In this document: positions 25,923 through 34,401 of the stretch, one piece after another
Layout: each line of letters begins with the position of its first letter
How positions within the stretch are numbered: position 1 is the first letter of the stretch
Source: Rhodococcus triatomae BKS 15-14
GTDB taxonomy: Bacteria > Actinomycetota > Actinomycetes > Mycobacteriales > Mycobacteriaceae
NCBI GenBank assembly: GCA_000341795.1
Contig: AODO01000074.1
Coordinates: 1 to 64,000 of the forward strand
DNA: 64,000 nt
Direction: 5' to 3'
Notes under the pieces: generated by a model
The model's input: the letters and a program-made list of their open reading frames with translations, nothing else
What the model was told of the DNA's origin: nothing
Database searches by the model: none
Position numbers and translations under genes: made by a program

Positions 25923-27004
25923 CCGCACGCTCGAGACAGGACCGAATCCCAGTGCACGACAACAGTTCCCTCCTCCCGTCGCCGGAGAAGTACCGGGTCG
26001 CCCAGTGGGCCACCGGAAACATCGGCACCCGCGCCCTGCGCGCGGTCGTCGAGCACCCGTCGCTCACCCTCGGCGCGGTCTACGTGCACAGCGACGACAA
26101 GGCCGGCGCCGACGCCGGTGACCTCTGCGGGCTCGCGGCGACCGGGATCACCGCGACCCGGAGAATCGAGGACGTCGTCGAGGCCGGAATCGACTGCGTC
26201 CTCTACATGCCGCGCGCCTGCGACATCGACGAGGTGTGCTGGCTACTCGCCTCGGGCATCAACGTCGTCACCACCCGCGGCGAGTTCCACCACCCGGCGA
26301 GCATGAACCCCGACGTCCGCGCCCGCGTCGAGGCGGCCTGTGCGATCGGAGACTCCTCCATCCACAGCACGGGGAGCAGCCCCGGCTTCGTCACCGAGGC
26401 GCTGCCACTGGTCCTCACGTCGATCCAGCGACGACTCGACCATCTTGCCGTCGACGAGTACGCCGATCTGTCACAACGGGATTCGCCGGGACTGTTGTTC
26501 GACGTCATGGGGTTCGGCGGCGACCCGGACACGGTCGCGCAGCATCGGATCGACCATCTGCGCGAGAGTTTCGGCCCGTCACTGCGGCTCGTCGCAGACG
26601 GGCTCGGACTTCCTCTCGACGATGTCGTCGCGTCCGGCGAACTCGCCGCCGCACCCCGCGCGATCACCATCGCGGCAGGCGTCATCGACGAGGGAACGGT
26701 CGCCGCGCAACGGGTGACGGTGTCCGGCCTGCGCGACGGCCGGGAACTGCTGCGCTTCCGCGCCACCTGGTACTGCACGACCGACGTCGACTGGGAGGTT
26801 CGGGACACCGGCTGGCACGTCACGGTCGACGGCGACGCACCCCTCGACATCGACATCCGTTTCCCCGTACCGCTGGAACGGATGGCGTCCGTGTCGCCCG
26901 CCTACACCGCGAACCGTGCCGTCAATGCGGTGGCGTCGGTATGCGCTGCGGCGCCCGGCATCCGGACCACCGTCGACCTGCCACAAGTGGTCGCCGCACT
27001 CTGA
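25919..27004 (+). CDS. DapB-like NAD(P)-dependent oxidoreductase
   Basis: A 361-aa protein with a Rossmann start (YRVAQWATGNIGTRALRAVVEHPSLTLGAVYVHSDDKAG) in the dihydrodipicolinate-reductase/2,4-diaminopentanoate dehydrogenase-like group common in actinobacterial catabolic clusters. DCVLYMPRACDIDEVCWLLASGINVVTTRGEF matches that group's second region. I take the GTG at 25919, coupled to the thioesterase stop; a GTG at 25952 is an alternative. Its substrate is unknown. A cluster role, such as reduction of a keto or imine intermediate, is inferred from operator site 4 upstream. Confidence 0.82.
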   Translation: MTARSRQDRIPVHDNSSLLPSPEKYRVAQWATGNIGTRALRAVVEHPSLTLGAVYVHSDDKAGADAGDLCGLAATGITATRRIEDVVEAGIDCVLYMPRACDIDEVCWLLASGINVVTTRGEFHHPASMNPDVRARVEAACAIGDSSIHSTGSSPGFVTEALPLVLTSIQRRLDHLAVDEYADLSQRDSPGLLFDVMGFGGDPDTVAQHRIDHLRESFGPSLRLVADGLGLPLDDVVASGELAAAPRAITIAAGVIDEGTVAAQRVTVSGLRDGRELLRFRATWYCTTDVDWEVRDTGWHVTVDGDAPLDIDIRFPVPLERMASVSPAYTANRAVNAVASVCAAAPGIRTTVDLPQVVAAL

Positions 27005-27017
27005 GCGCGAGCGCAAG

Positions 27018-27236
27018 TCACTGACGGAAGAAACCCACCATATAGTTGCAGGATTCGTCAAAGACCACGGACTCCTCGGAATACTTGCCCACCTCAGGAA
27101 CGAGCGAGTCCGGAACCGGGTACCCGAACACCTCGAGATCCGGATCAATGTCGAGCATGCGCTTCAGGTCATCGAGACCGATGTCCAAACGGTACTCACG
27201 GACGAGAAAGCCGGATTCCTTGTCGTCAGCTTCCAA
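27018..27236 (-). CDS. DUF7683-like protein, probable toxin-immunity remnant
   Basis: The C-terminal 72 residues (LEADDKESGFLVREYRLDIG, LKRMLDIDPDLEVFGYPVPD, KYSEESVVFDESCNYMVGFF) look like a DUF7683-type immunity protein: a short beta-hairpin, a helix with a (D/E)xxYPV turn, then the final strand. No ATG or GTG fits. The frame is open further upstream but loses protein-like composition. TTG at 27236 or ATC at 27245, after AAGGGAAAG, are the nearest options, so the gene may be 5'-damaged. It lies downstream of the broken toxin gene on the same strand. Confidence 0.5.
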   Translation of the reverse strand: MEADDKESGFLVREYRLDIGLDDLKRMLDIDPDLEVFGYPVPDSLVPEVGKYSEESVVFDESCNYMVGFFRQ

Positions 27237-27394
27237 ATAGTTGATCGTCTTTCCCTTGTTTCCGGCCTGGCTCTGGAGGTCTCGTCTTGGTGTCGCCGAA
27301 TCACGACGGCACGAATACCGCGCTTCACGCGCCGGCCGGACATCGAAACCCAGTGGATCTGGCACAGGCGGTGGCCGCACCCGCGAACGTCAGG

Positions 27395-27493
27395 TCACGC
27401 TTCGAAGAACGCAACCTGATAGAAGCAAGATTCGTCAACGACCACCGGCTCCTCGGCGTACTTGCCCGCATACTGCGTGCGTTCGGGAATGCA
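27395..27493 (-). pseudogene. 3' fragment of a second DUF7683-like immunity gene
   Basis: In this frame about 30 residues read CIPERTQYAGKYAEEPVVVDE and end SCFYQVAFFEA. They align with the end of the 27018 protein (GKYSEESVVFDESCNYMVGFF) at about 60 per cent identity. Nothing similar to the N-terminal half precedes it. It is the tail of a duplicated immunity gene whose 5' part was lost, directly after the toxin stop at 27513. The stretch 27237-27512 otherwise holds no gene I can support. Confidence 0.55.
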
Positions 27494-27512
27494 GGCAGGT
27501 TCTTCGGTGGTG

Positions 27513-28214
27513 TCACATAGTGGTGCGCACCCCGCCTCCGCCGCTGGTGTTCGCGCCGAACACTGTGGGATTCGCATCGAGCAGCGGTTGCAGGTCGGTT
27601 GCGACACCTCCAACCGCAACCCCGACGGCGACCGTGGCTCCCACCGCCATCGCGGCCGCTGCATCGAAAGCCACGAGGACGCCGACAATGGCTGCTCCTG
27701 CCCCGCTGCCCGTCGCCCCGCCGACGGCAACCGCCCCGGTTCCAGCGGTGAGCAGGCCTGCGATACCACCGGCGATCAGCCCGACACCGAGCGCGCCGGC
27801 AAGAATCGCGAGGACCTTGCTGTGGGCGTCCTCGATCTGACCGGCCCATTCGTCACAGGACGCCGCGAGGTTCTCGAACTGCGTTGCCACCTGCTCTGCA
27901 TCGCCGAAGACCAGATCCATCTGCGCGAATATCTGAGGAACCTCGCCCGAGTCGATGTCCTCGAACGTCGAGAACAGGTATCCGGTGCCGTCGACCGACT
28001 CCCGCAACCCCGCTGCGGCCTCGCGCCACGCGGAGGCAAGTGCACGTAGTTTGTCGGGGTCTCCGTTGGGCCAGGTGTGACCCTGCAACCAGTCGCTGAC
28101 CAGTCCCCACCCGAAAGGTTCTTCGGTGTCACCGCCGAACGCGCCCTTGAAGGTTGGGGCTGCGATGGGCGGAAGTTCCGGTGGTGTCGCTCCCGGCGCC
28201 TCCCCAGTTCGCAT
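27513..28214 (-). CDS. WXG100-associated polymorphic toxin N-terminal domain, truncated
   Basis: A 233-aa protein resembling the N-terminal part of actinobacterial ESX-linked toxins: PTFKGAFGGDTEEPFGWGLVSDWLQGHTWP, LRALASAWREAAAGL, QIFAQMDLVFGDAEQVATQFENLAASCDEWAGQIEDAHSKVLAIL. A long Gly/Ala-rich hydrophobic region follows (about 135-205), then a short Gly tail. Intact relatives continue into a C-terminal toxin domain, which is absent: the frame stops at 27513 right before an immunity-gene fragment. The start, ATG 28214, overlaps the previous frame by 86 bases, so a frameshift joining the two is possible. Confidence 0.65.
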   Translation of the reverse strand: MRTGEAPGATPPELPPIAAPTFKGAFGGDTEEPFGWGLVSDWLQGHTWPNGDPDKLRALASAWREAAAGLRESVDGTGYLFSTFEDIDSGEVPQIFAQMDLVFGDAEQVATQFENLAASCDEWAGQIEDAHSKVLAILAGALGVGLIAGGIAGLLTAGTGAVAVGGATGSGAGAAIVGVLVAFDAAAAMAVGATVAVGVAVGGVATDLQPLLDANPTVFGANTSGGGGVRTTM

Positions 28215-28323
28215 CGAGCGCAGCGGCGAGCCTGGTGATGACCTCCTGCCCCGAGACGTGCGCCTTCTCGTACGAACCCGCCGCGTCGGCCAGCAGCGTG
28301 GAGTCCATGGAGATCGGTGACAT
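28129..28323 (-). pseudogene. Truncated WXG100-like protein, possibly frameshifted into the toxin gene
   Basis: The first about 45 residues (MSPISMDSTLLADAAGSYEK, then HVSGQEVITRLAAALDANWGGAGSD) look like the first helix and turn of a WXG100 protein, with NWGGAG at the turn. The rest (TSAHRSPNLQGRVRR) is not protein-like and overlaps the toxin frame. A complete WXG100 protein is about 100 residues, so the second helix is missing. Either an internal deletion or a frameshift near 28200 broke it. Confidence 0.5.
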
Positions 28324-28613
28324 CAGGGCCGCATCTTCATGTTGTGGTCGACGTTTCCGACATATCCGTCGTGGGCGCTGCGCGCGGCCGCTTCCAGGGC
28401 AGTCAGGGCGTCCTTCATGTCCTTCATCTCGCGTTGCCAGGTTTCGGCTTGGTCGCGATGGGCGGCGGCGGCGTCTCCGTCCCAGTCGACGTGCAGTGCG
28501 GCGACTTCGCTCTCCACCTCAGCTGTTCGCTGGTCGATCTGCTCACCGATGCGGCGTGCCTTGTCGACGAGCGCCAGGATCTGCTCGACGTTGGCGACGT
28601 ACCGTGCCGTCAG
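28323..28613 (-). CDS. WXG100 (ESX-type) protein with probable CTG start
   Basis: A 96-aa helical hairpin protein of WXG100 size: ILALVDKARRIGEQIDQRTAEVESEV, the WXG turn in HVDWDGDAAAAH, and the second helix MKDMKDALTALEAAARSAHDGYVGNV. These are secreted, usually as pairs, by type VII systems. No ATG, GTG or TTG fits; CTG at 28613 gives LTARYVANVEQ and a CTGA overlap with the upstream stop, copying the usual ATGA coupling. A sequencing or point change from ATG/GTG is the other explanation. Confidence 0.65.
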   Translation of the reverse strand: MTARYVANVEQILALVDKARRIGEQIDQRTAEVESEVAALHVDWDGDAAAAHRDQAETWQREMKDMKDALTALEAAARSAHDGYVGNVDHNMKMRP

Positions 28614-28915
28614 GAACCGATGTCCAGTCGAAGGCTCGACACTGCACTCGCGTTGCGGTCGTCGGTACTCGTGTATGCGTCCGCTGCCTGGTGGAGCAAC
28701 CCGGCGTCGTTGCTCAACGCCACGGCCACACGCCGCGCCGAATCGACCCACTCCTCCCATAATTGCGCGTGGGTCGTGGCAGCGTTGCCGGTCCAGTCGA
28801 CCGCCATGAGGTTCTCGGCCTCGCGGCGCACCGACTCGATGTCATCCCGGAATTCGTCGGCCAACGAACTCATTCGATCGGCAGTCCAGTGCATCAGCCG
28901 TGGATCAGTCCTCAC
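28610..28915 (-). CDS. WXG100 (ESX-type) protein
   Basis: A 101-aa protein: first helix MSSLADEFRDDIESVRREAE, WXG turn AVDWTGNAATTH, second helix EEWVDSARRVAVALSNDAGLLHQAADAYTSTDD. The GTG at 28915 follows AAGGGGGAAGC. It is the first gene of the four-gene toxin locus and overlaps the next WXG100 gene by four bases, so the two probably form a heterodimer. No ESX secretion ATPase is in the window. Confidence 0.78.
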   Translation of the reverse strand: MRTDPRLMHWTADRMSSLADEFRDDIESVRREAENLMAVDWTGNAATTHAQLWEEWVDSARRVAVALSNDAGLLHQAADAYTSTDDRNASAVSSLRLDIGS

Positions 28916-29157
28916 GCTTCCCCCTTGAGCCGCTACGAACGGGGACCCCACCCCGCGACGAGGGTATGAGCGACGCAACACGCCGAAATTTCGGTCGATG
29001 CCGGGCTTCTTGTCGAACGGCTCCGGACGGTTCATCGCCATCTCCCCTCTTGCCCAGCCGCTCGCCCGCCGGCGGGGCGCCCCGCGCACACAATAGGAGG
29101 AACGAGCGCGGTTCGGCCACGAGACCCGGAACGGATTCACGAGCAGGGAGAACAAGA

Positions 29158-30126
29158 ATGGCTTCCACAGTCGGTGGCGCATCCATACTGTTGACCGGCG
29201 CAACGTCTGGGATGGGGCTGTCGATGGCACGCATGCTGACCGCCACACCGGACTGGACGGTCATCGCCACCGCACGGTCGCAGGCCCGCGCCGACGAGCT
29301 GCGGGCGCTCTTGGCCGATCCCGGCAACTTTCGCTACGTCGTGTGCGACCAGGCAGACCTTGCCGGTGTCCGAGAGGCCGGCAGGCGGATCGTCGCGCTG
29401 CTCGCGGACCCGGCCGTCGCGCCGCTGCGCGCCGTGGTGCTCAACGCCGGCATCCAAACCGGCTCCACCGCAGCGGCAACCGTCGACGGATTCGAGCCGA
29501 CGTTCGGTACCAACCTGCTCGGGCCGCATCTGCTGCTCGGCGCGATCAGTGCCGTCCTCACCGCACCGGTGCGGGTCGTCGCCGTCGGCTCCGGTACCCA
29601 CTACGGCAGGTTCCGCCGGTCGTACGGCATGGTTCCCGCACCTCGGTGGGAAACACCCGAAGAACTGGCCAGGCCGCGTGAGGGTGACGGCACGCGCGCG
29701 TACGCGACGAGCAAGCTCGGAACGCTGTACTGGGTGCACGAGCTCGCGCGGCGGGCGCCCCGCGGCATCGACGCGATCTGCTTCGATCCCGGGATGATGC
29801 CGGGGACGGGTCTGGCCCGGGATCGGGGAGCGATCCAGCGTTTCGGATGGAACCACCTACTGCCCGCGATGAACGTCCTGGCCGGGGTGTCCACCCCGGC
29901 GCGTTCCGCGGCGCACCTTCTGGCGCTCGCCACCGGCACGTCACCGATCCCCGGCGCTGCGCTGCGCGGGAACTACGTCGAGCTGGACCGACTCGTACCC
30001 TCGTCCGACGAATCCCACGACGCATCCCGCGAACTCGAACTGTTCGAGTTCCTCGACGCCGCTGCGGGACTGGGCACCGAGCAGGTCGCCGACTGGTGGC
30101 CGAGGTCGGCGCGCGGCATCAGCTGA
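29158..30126 (+). CDS. Short-chain dehydrogenase/reductase, long (retinol-dehydrogenase-like) type
   Basis: A 322-aa SDR. The cofactor motif is TGATSGMGLSMA near residue 14; VLNAGIQ replaces NNAG; catalytic residues are in AVGSGTHYG and YATSK. ATARSQARADE after strand 2 suggests NADPH. The ATG at 29158 follows CAGGGAG. It faces the WXG100 genes across a 242-base gap (28916-29157) in which I see no operator. Its stop overlaps the MeaB stop by 8 bases, so it converges with that operon. It may not belong to the regulon. Confidence 0.88.
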   Translation: MASTVGGASILLTGATSGMGLSMARMLTATPDWTVIATARSQARADELRALLADPGNFRYVVCDQADLAGVREAGRRIVALLADPAVAPLRAVVLNAGIQTGSTAAATVDGFEPTFGTNLLGPHLLLGAISAVLTAPVRVVAVGSGTHYGRFRRSYGMVPAPRWETPEELARPREGDGTRAYATSKLGTLYWVHELARRAPRGIDAICFDPGMMPGTGLARDRGAIQRFGWNHLLPAMNVLAGVSTPARSAAHLLALATGTSPIPGAALRGNYVELDRLVPSSDESHDASRELELFEFLDAAAGLGTEQVADWWPRSARGIS

Positions 30127-31006
30127 GCCGCGCGGACCTGCCGAGCAGATCGGCGGCGGCCGTGTACACGTCGATGTCGCGATCGGCCACTCGCTCGGCC
30201 ACCACGGCGAGATCGGCGTCACTGCGCAGCCGGGACATGGCAAGCGAGAGAATCTGGGCCTGTGCCTTGGCGATTCGGCGCTCCCGCGTGTCGGCCTGCT
30301 GGTGCGCGTCGATCGCCGCGACGACCTCGCTCAGTCCGTCTCCGCGGGAGGCGACGAGTTTCAGGATCGGCACGCGGACCTCGGCGCGTAGGTCGCGCAC
30401 CGTCTGGTCGGCACCGTCACGGTCCGCCTTGTTCACGACGACGAGATCGGCGACCTCGAGGAGTCCGGCCTTCGCCGCCTGAACTGCATCTCCCGCGCCC
30501 GGATTGAGGACCACGACCGTCGGCTCGGCGACCGCCGCGATCTCGATCTCGGACTGTCCGACGCCGACCGTCTCCAACAGGATCAGGCCGTAGCCCAGCG
30601 CGGCCAGGAGGCTGATCGCGGCGGGCACCGCCGCGGCCAGGCCACCGAGGTGCCCGCGGGTTGCGACCGACCGGATCAGCACGTCCGGGTCGTCGATGTG
30701 CTGCGCCATCCGGATCCGGTCTCCGAGCAGCGCGCCGCCGCTGTACGGGGACGACGGGTCGACGGCGAGGACCGCGACCCGCATTCCCCGCTCACGGTAG
30801 GCGCCGACCAGGGCCGCGACGGTGGTCGACTTGCCCGCTCCCGGCGGTCCGGTCAGTCCGACTACCCGGGCCGTCGCCGGTCCGAGCACGGCGAGCACCT
30901 CGTCGCGTCGCGGGCTCTCGACCAGGCTCAGCAGCCGGCCCGCCGCCCGCATCGATCCGCTGCGGGCGGCCTCGACGAGGTCGGTGACGCCGGCCGTCGT
31001 CGTCAC
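30119..31006 (-). CDS. meaB: MeaB-type GTPase chaperone for B12-dependent acyl-CoA mutase
   Basis: A 295-aa G3E-family GTPase. P-loop GPPGAGKS is at residues 53-60, followed by VDPSSPYSGGALLGDRIRM, LILLETVGVGQSEIEIAA and NKADRD. MeaB loads and protects adenosylcobalamin in methylmalonyl- and isobutyryl-CoA-type mutases. The matching mutase is 19 kb away (50032-52007), but both lie behind copies of the same operator. The GTG at 31006 overlaps the thiolase stop (GTGA), so it is the third gene of the operon from 33583. Confidence 0.93.
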   Translation of the reverse strand: MTTTAGVTDLVEAARSGSMRAAGRLLSLVESPRRDEVLAVLGPATARVVGLTGPPGAGKSTTVAALVGAYRERGMRVAVLAVDPSSPYSGGALLGDRIRMAQHIDDPDVLIRSVATRGHLGGLAAAVPAAISLLAALGYGLILLETVGVGQSEIEIAAVAEPTVVVLNPGAGDAVQAAKAGLLEVADLVVVNKADRDGADQTVRDLRAEVRVPILKLVASRGDGLSEVVAAIDAHQQADTRERRIAKAQAQILSLAMSRLRSDADLAVVAERVADRDIDVYTAAADLLGRSARLS

Positions 31007-32151
31007 GGCGCCGGGACCTCGATCACCGTCGCCGTGCCCATGCCGCCGCCCGCGCACATCGCGGCGACACCGACTCCGCCTCCGCGGCGGCGTAATTCGT
31101 GGATCAGTGTCACCAGCATCCGGGCGCCGGACGCCGCGACGGGATGTCCGAGCGAGCAGCCGCTGCCGCTGACGTTGACCTTGTCCGCATCGATGTCGAG
31201 CAACCTGACGGTGGCCACGCACATGGCCGCGAACGCCTCGTTGATCTCGAACAGGTCGACGTCACCGATGGACATGCCTGCGCGGGCGAGAGCCTTCGGG
31301 ATCGCCTCGACCGGCGCCAGGCCGGTGCGGGACGGATCGACTGCAACGGACGCCCAGGACTTCACCGTCGCGAGAGCGGGCAGGCCGAGATCGGCACTGG
31401 CGACGGTCAGCGCGGCTGCGGCGTCGTTGGCGCCGCACGCGTTGCCCGCGGTGATGCTGAACCCCTCGATCTCCGGGTGCAGCACCTTGAGGGACGCCAA
31501 CTTCTCCAGAGTGGTGTCGCGGCGCGGATGCTCGTCGACCGCGAACAGTCCGTGTGGGGTCTCGACGGGGACGATCTCCTCCTTGAACCGTCCCTCGTCG
31601 ATAGCCGCGACGGCGTTGCGGTGCGAGCGCAACGCCCACGCGTCCATCTCCTCGCGGGTGACGCCCGCTTCGACGGCAGCGTTCCATCCGACGGTGATCG
31701 ACATGTCCTTGTTCGGTGCGTCGGGGCGGTCCGGATGGGTCGGCGACATCCACGGCACCCATTCGTCCCCGACTCGGGTCAGTGCGCGCGGCGCCGTGGA
31801 CGCGGAGTTGACTCCGCCTGCGATCACGAGCGAGTCCATGCCCGCGCGGATGCTCGCGGCGGCGGTCTGGACCGCGCTCTGACCGGCGGCGCAGTGCCGG
31901 TTGAGCGCCAACCCGGGCACGGTCTGCAATCCGGCGGTGATCGCGGCGTGCCGGGCGATGACACCGCCACCGTGCAGACCCTCGGCGAGGATCACGTCGT
32001 CGATCCGGGCGGGATCGATCTGGTCGAGGCTCTCGACCGTGGCGCCGACGATGTGGTGCGCGAGGTCGAAGGCCGTGGTGTCGCGGAGGGTTCCCTTGCC
32101 CGCGGTGCCGATGGGCGTGCGCAGGGCGGACACGATGACAGCTTCAGGCAT
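31003..32151 (-). CDS. Thiolase (acetyl-CoA acyltransferase)
   Basis: A 382-aa thiolase with nucleophile C87 in LNRHCAAGQSAVQTAA, FEINEAFAAM, SLGHPVAASGARM (His) and CAGGGMGTATV (Cys). It removes acetyl- or propionyl-CoA from a 3-ketoacyl-CoA. The ATG at 32151 overlaps the synthetase stop by 8 bases, and the end overlaps meaB. It is diverged from the thiolase at 2418, so the two probably act on different intermediates. Confidence 0.94.
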   Translation of the reverse strand: MPEAVIVSALRTPIGTAGKGTLRDTTAFDLAHHIVGATVESLDQIDPARIDDVILAEGLHGGGVIARHAAITAGLQTVPGLALNRHCAAGQSAVQTAAASIRAGMDSLVIAGGVNSASTAPRALTRVGDEWVPWMSPTHPDRPDAPNKDMSITVGWNAAVEAGVTREEMDAWALRSHRNAVAAIDEGRFKEEIVPVETPHGLFAVDEHPRRDTTLEKLASLKVLHPEIEGFSITAGNACGANDAAAALTVASADLGLPALATVKSWASVAVDPSRTGLAPVEAIPKALARAGMSIGDVDLFEINEAFAAMCVATVRLLDIDADKVNVSGSGCSLGHPVAASGARMLVTLIHELRRRGGGVGVAAMCAGGGMGTATVIEVPAP

Positions 32152-33583
32152 TGGCGTTCTCCAGTTCGGCGATGAGGGTGCGGCGCAGCAGTTTTCCGGT
32201 CTCCGTCTTGGGAAGTTCGGCACGGAACACGATGGTGTCGGGGGTCTTCGACGAGCGCAGCCGCTCCCTGACCCACGCGGTGAGTTCAGCGGTGTCGGCG
32301 TCGCCGACGAGGACGGCGACGATGCGCTGGCCCCACTCGGCGTCGGCGACTCCGATGACGGCCGCCTCCACGACGGCCGGGTGGCGCAGCAGGACGTCCT
32401 CGATCTCGGCGGGTGCGATGTTCTCGCCGCCGCGGATGATGGTGTCGTCGGCGCGGCCCTCCACGAACAGGTAGCCGTCGGCGTCGAGCCGCCCGAGGTC
32501 GCGCGTGGCGAACCAGCCGTCGGCGTCGAGGACGCTGCGGGCGCCGTACTCTCCGGAGATCTGCTCACCGCGCACGAAGACCAGTCCGGTCTCGCCGGGG
32601 GCGGCGATGTCGTCGGCCTCGGTACGCACCTGGATCTCGATGCCGGGCAACGGCTGCCCGACGGATCCGAGGCGATCGCGCACGGCCGGGTCCGTCGAAT
32701 CCATCGCGGTCCGGTGGTCGTCGGGGGAGAGCACCGCGATCGAGGACGCGGTCTCGGTCAGTCCGTATGCGTTGACGAATCCCGTGGCGGGGAAGGCCTT
32801 CAGTGCGCGCTCGAGCACGGGGAGCGGCGTGCGGGAGCCCCCGTACGCGAGGCTCCGCAGCGACGGAGTGTCCGCTTCGGCGTCGCCGAGTTCGTTCACG
32901 ATGCGGGCGAGCATCGTCGGCACCAGCATCGCGTGGGTGACCCGCTCGTCACGTACCGTCTCCAGCCACCCTGCCGGGGTGAACGCGGCCAGGTAGACCA
33001 CGCGGCGGCCGGTGTACAGGTTGGAGAGCAGGTTGGTCAGACCGGCGATGTGGTAAGGCGGAACGGCCACCAGCGAGGCGGCGTCCGGTTCGGCCGATCC
33101 GAATTCGAGGGTGTTGAACACGTAGGCGAGCAGGTGCCGGTGCCGCAGCACCGCCGGCTTGGGGTCCGAGGTGGTGCCGCTGGTGTAGATGATCGCTGCG
33201 ACGGCGTCGCCGTCCCACTCGGGGAACTCGACGTCGTCGTCCTGGTCACCGGCTGCCGTCGAGTCGAGGAAGTCGTTCAACTCGTCCGGTTCGAGGACAA
33301 CCGCGCCGGCGTGCTTGTCCCGCAGCGCGGTCAGCTGTTCGTCGCCGAGTCGGTAGTTCAGCGCCACGAACGGAATCCCCGCGAGCGCGGCGCCGAAGAG
33401 TGCGACCGGGTAGGCGGGGTGGTTGGCGCCGAGGTACAGAACCGCCGGGTGATCGCGAAAGAGTCGCGCTGCGCGGCGAGCGTGTTCCAGCAGCTCCGCC
33501 GAGGTCAGTGACCGGCCCTCGCCGGTCACGGCGACCCGATCACCGTCGGATGCGGCCATCTCTAGAATCATGCTGATGTTCAT
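32144..33583 (-). CDS. Acyl-CoA synthetase (AMP-forming)
   Basis: A 479-aa ANL-superfamily ligase that joins a carboxylate to CoA via an acyl-AMP. Motifs: IIYTSGTTSDPKPAVL (P-loop; the usual Gly after Thr-Thr is Ser), YGLTETAS, GWFATRDLGRLDADGYLFVEGRADD and the C-terminal KTETGKLLRR lysine. I take ATG 33583 (MNISMILEMAASDGD), typical of relatives; the operator abuts this codon, so the message would be almost leaderless. ATG 33571 is the alternative. It heads the synthetase-thiolase-meaB operon. Confidence 0.92.
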   Translation of the reverse strand: MNISMILEMAASDGDRVAVTGEGRSLTSAELLEHARRAARLFRDHPAVLYLGANHPAYPVALFGAALAGIPFVALNYRLGDEQLTALRDKHAGAVVLEPDELNDFLDSTAAGDQDDDVEFPEWDGDAVAAIIYTSGTTSDPKPAVLRHRHLLAYVFNTLEFGSAEPDAASLVAVPPYHIAGLTNLLSNLYTGRRVVYLAAFTPAGWLETVRDERVTHAMLVPTMLARIVNELGDAEADTPSLRSLAYGGSRTPLPVLERALKAFPATGFVNAYGLTETASSIAVLSPDDHRTAMDSTDPAVRDRLGSVGQPLPGIEIQVRTEADDIAAPGETGLVFVRGEQISGEYGARSVLDADGWFATRDLGRLDADGYLFVEGRADDTIIRGGENIAPAEIEDVLLRHPAVVEAAVIGVADAEWGQRIVAVLVGDADTAELTAWVRERLRSSKTPDTIVFRAELPKTETGKLLRRTLIAELENANA

Positions 33584-33599
33584 GAGAACATCATTCTCA
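33583..33599. promoter_or_regulatory. Regulon operator, site 5
   Basis: TGAGAACATCATTCTCA: 6-bp perfect arms around ACATC, core GAGAA-N5-TTCTC. It lies between the synthetase start (33583, minus) and the SDR start (33637, plus), so one site can serve both divergent operons. Confidence 0.8.
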
Positions 33600-33636
33600 C
33601 AGCAAGAGAGGCTTAGTTGCAAGAAGGGAAATCAAT

Positions 33637-34401
33637 ATGCAGATCACAGGTAGTTCCGCGCTCGTGGTCGGCGGTACCGGCGGCCTCGGCGAGGCCACCG
33701 TCCGGCGGCTGCACGCGGCGGGCGCGAAGGTCGTCGTCGCCGATGTCGCCGACGACAAGGGCAAGGCGCTCGAGGAGGAGTTGGGCGTGCGCTACGTCCG
33801 GACCGACGCCGGCGACGAGGACTCGGTGGGCTCCGCGATCGCCGAAGCGGAATCCCTCGGCCCGCTGCGCATCTCGGTGGACTGCCACGGCGGCCCGGCC
33901 GGCGGTGGGCGCCTCGTCGGCAAGGACGGCAGCCCGATGTCGCTCGACGCCTTCAAGACCACCATCGACTCCTACCTGACCTGGACGTTCAACGTGCTGC
34001 GCCTGTCCGCGGCCGCGATCGCCAAGCAGGAGCAACTCGAGGACGGCACGCGGGGCGTCATCATCAACACCGCGTCGATCGCCGCGTTCGAGGGCCAGAT
34101 CGGGCAGCTCCCCTACTGCGCCGCCAAGGGTGGCGTCGTCGGCATGACCCTCGTCGCCGCTCGAGACCTCTCGCCCCTCGGTATCCGGGTCTGCACCATC
34201 GCTCCCGGCACCATCCTGACCCCTGCGTACGGCCAGGCCGGCGAGAAGCTCGAGGCGTACTGGGGACCGCAGGTTCCCCACCCCAAGCGGATGGGCAAGC
34301 CCTCCGAGTACGCCACCCTCGCCGCGTCGATCATCGAGAACGACTACCTCAACGGCGAGGTCATCCGCCTCGACGGCGCGCTGCGCTTCCCGCCGAAGTG
34401 A
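33637..34401 (+). CDS. SDR, 3-hydroxyacyl-CoA dehydrogenase type II-like
   Basis: A 254-aa SDR with [10 protein letters not shown] cofactor motif, [22 protein letters not shown] (catalytic Tyr and Lys) and the C-terminal [29 protein letters not shown], typical of HSD10-like 3-hydroxyacyl-CoA dehydrogenases. The usual NNAG is replaced by [17 protein letters not shown] after strand 2 favours NAD. The ATG follows AAGAAGGGAAAT. It is followed by a second SDR with a GTGA overlap, and divergent from the synthetase operon across operator site 5. Confidence 0.92.
   Translation: MQITGSSALVVGGTGGLGEATVRRLHAAGAKVVVADVADDKGKALEEELGVRYVRTDAGDEDSVGSAIAEAESLGPLRISVDCHGGPAGGGRLVGKDGSPMSLDAFKTTIDSYLTWTFNVLRLSAAAIAKQEQLEDGTRGVIINTASIAAFEGQIGQLPYCAAKGGVVGMTLVAARDLSPLGIRVCTIAPGTILTPAYGQAGEKLEAYWGPQVPHPKRMGKPSEYATLAASIIENDYLNGEVIRLDGALRFPPK

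Noticed and set aside
27237-27394. N-terminal part of the DUF7683-like gene
   Set aside because: The frame stays open but reads as Arg/Pro-rich filler without a ribosome site or a usual start codon.
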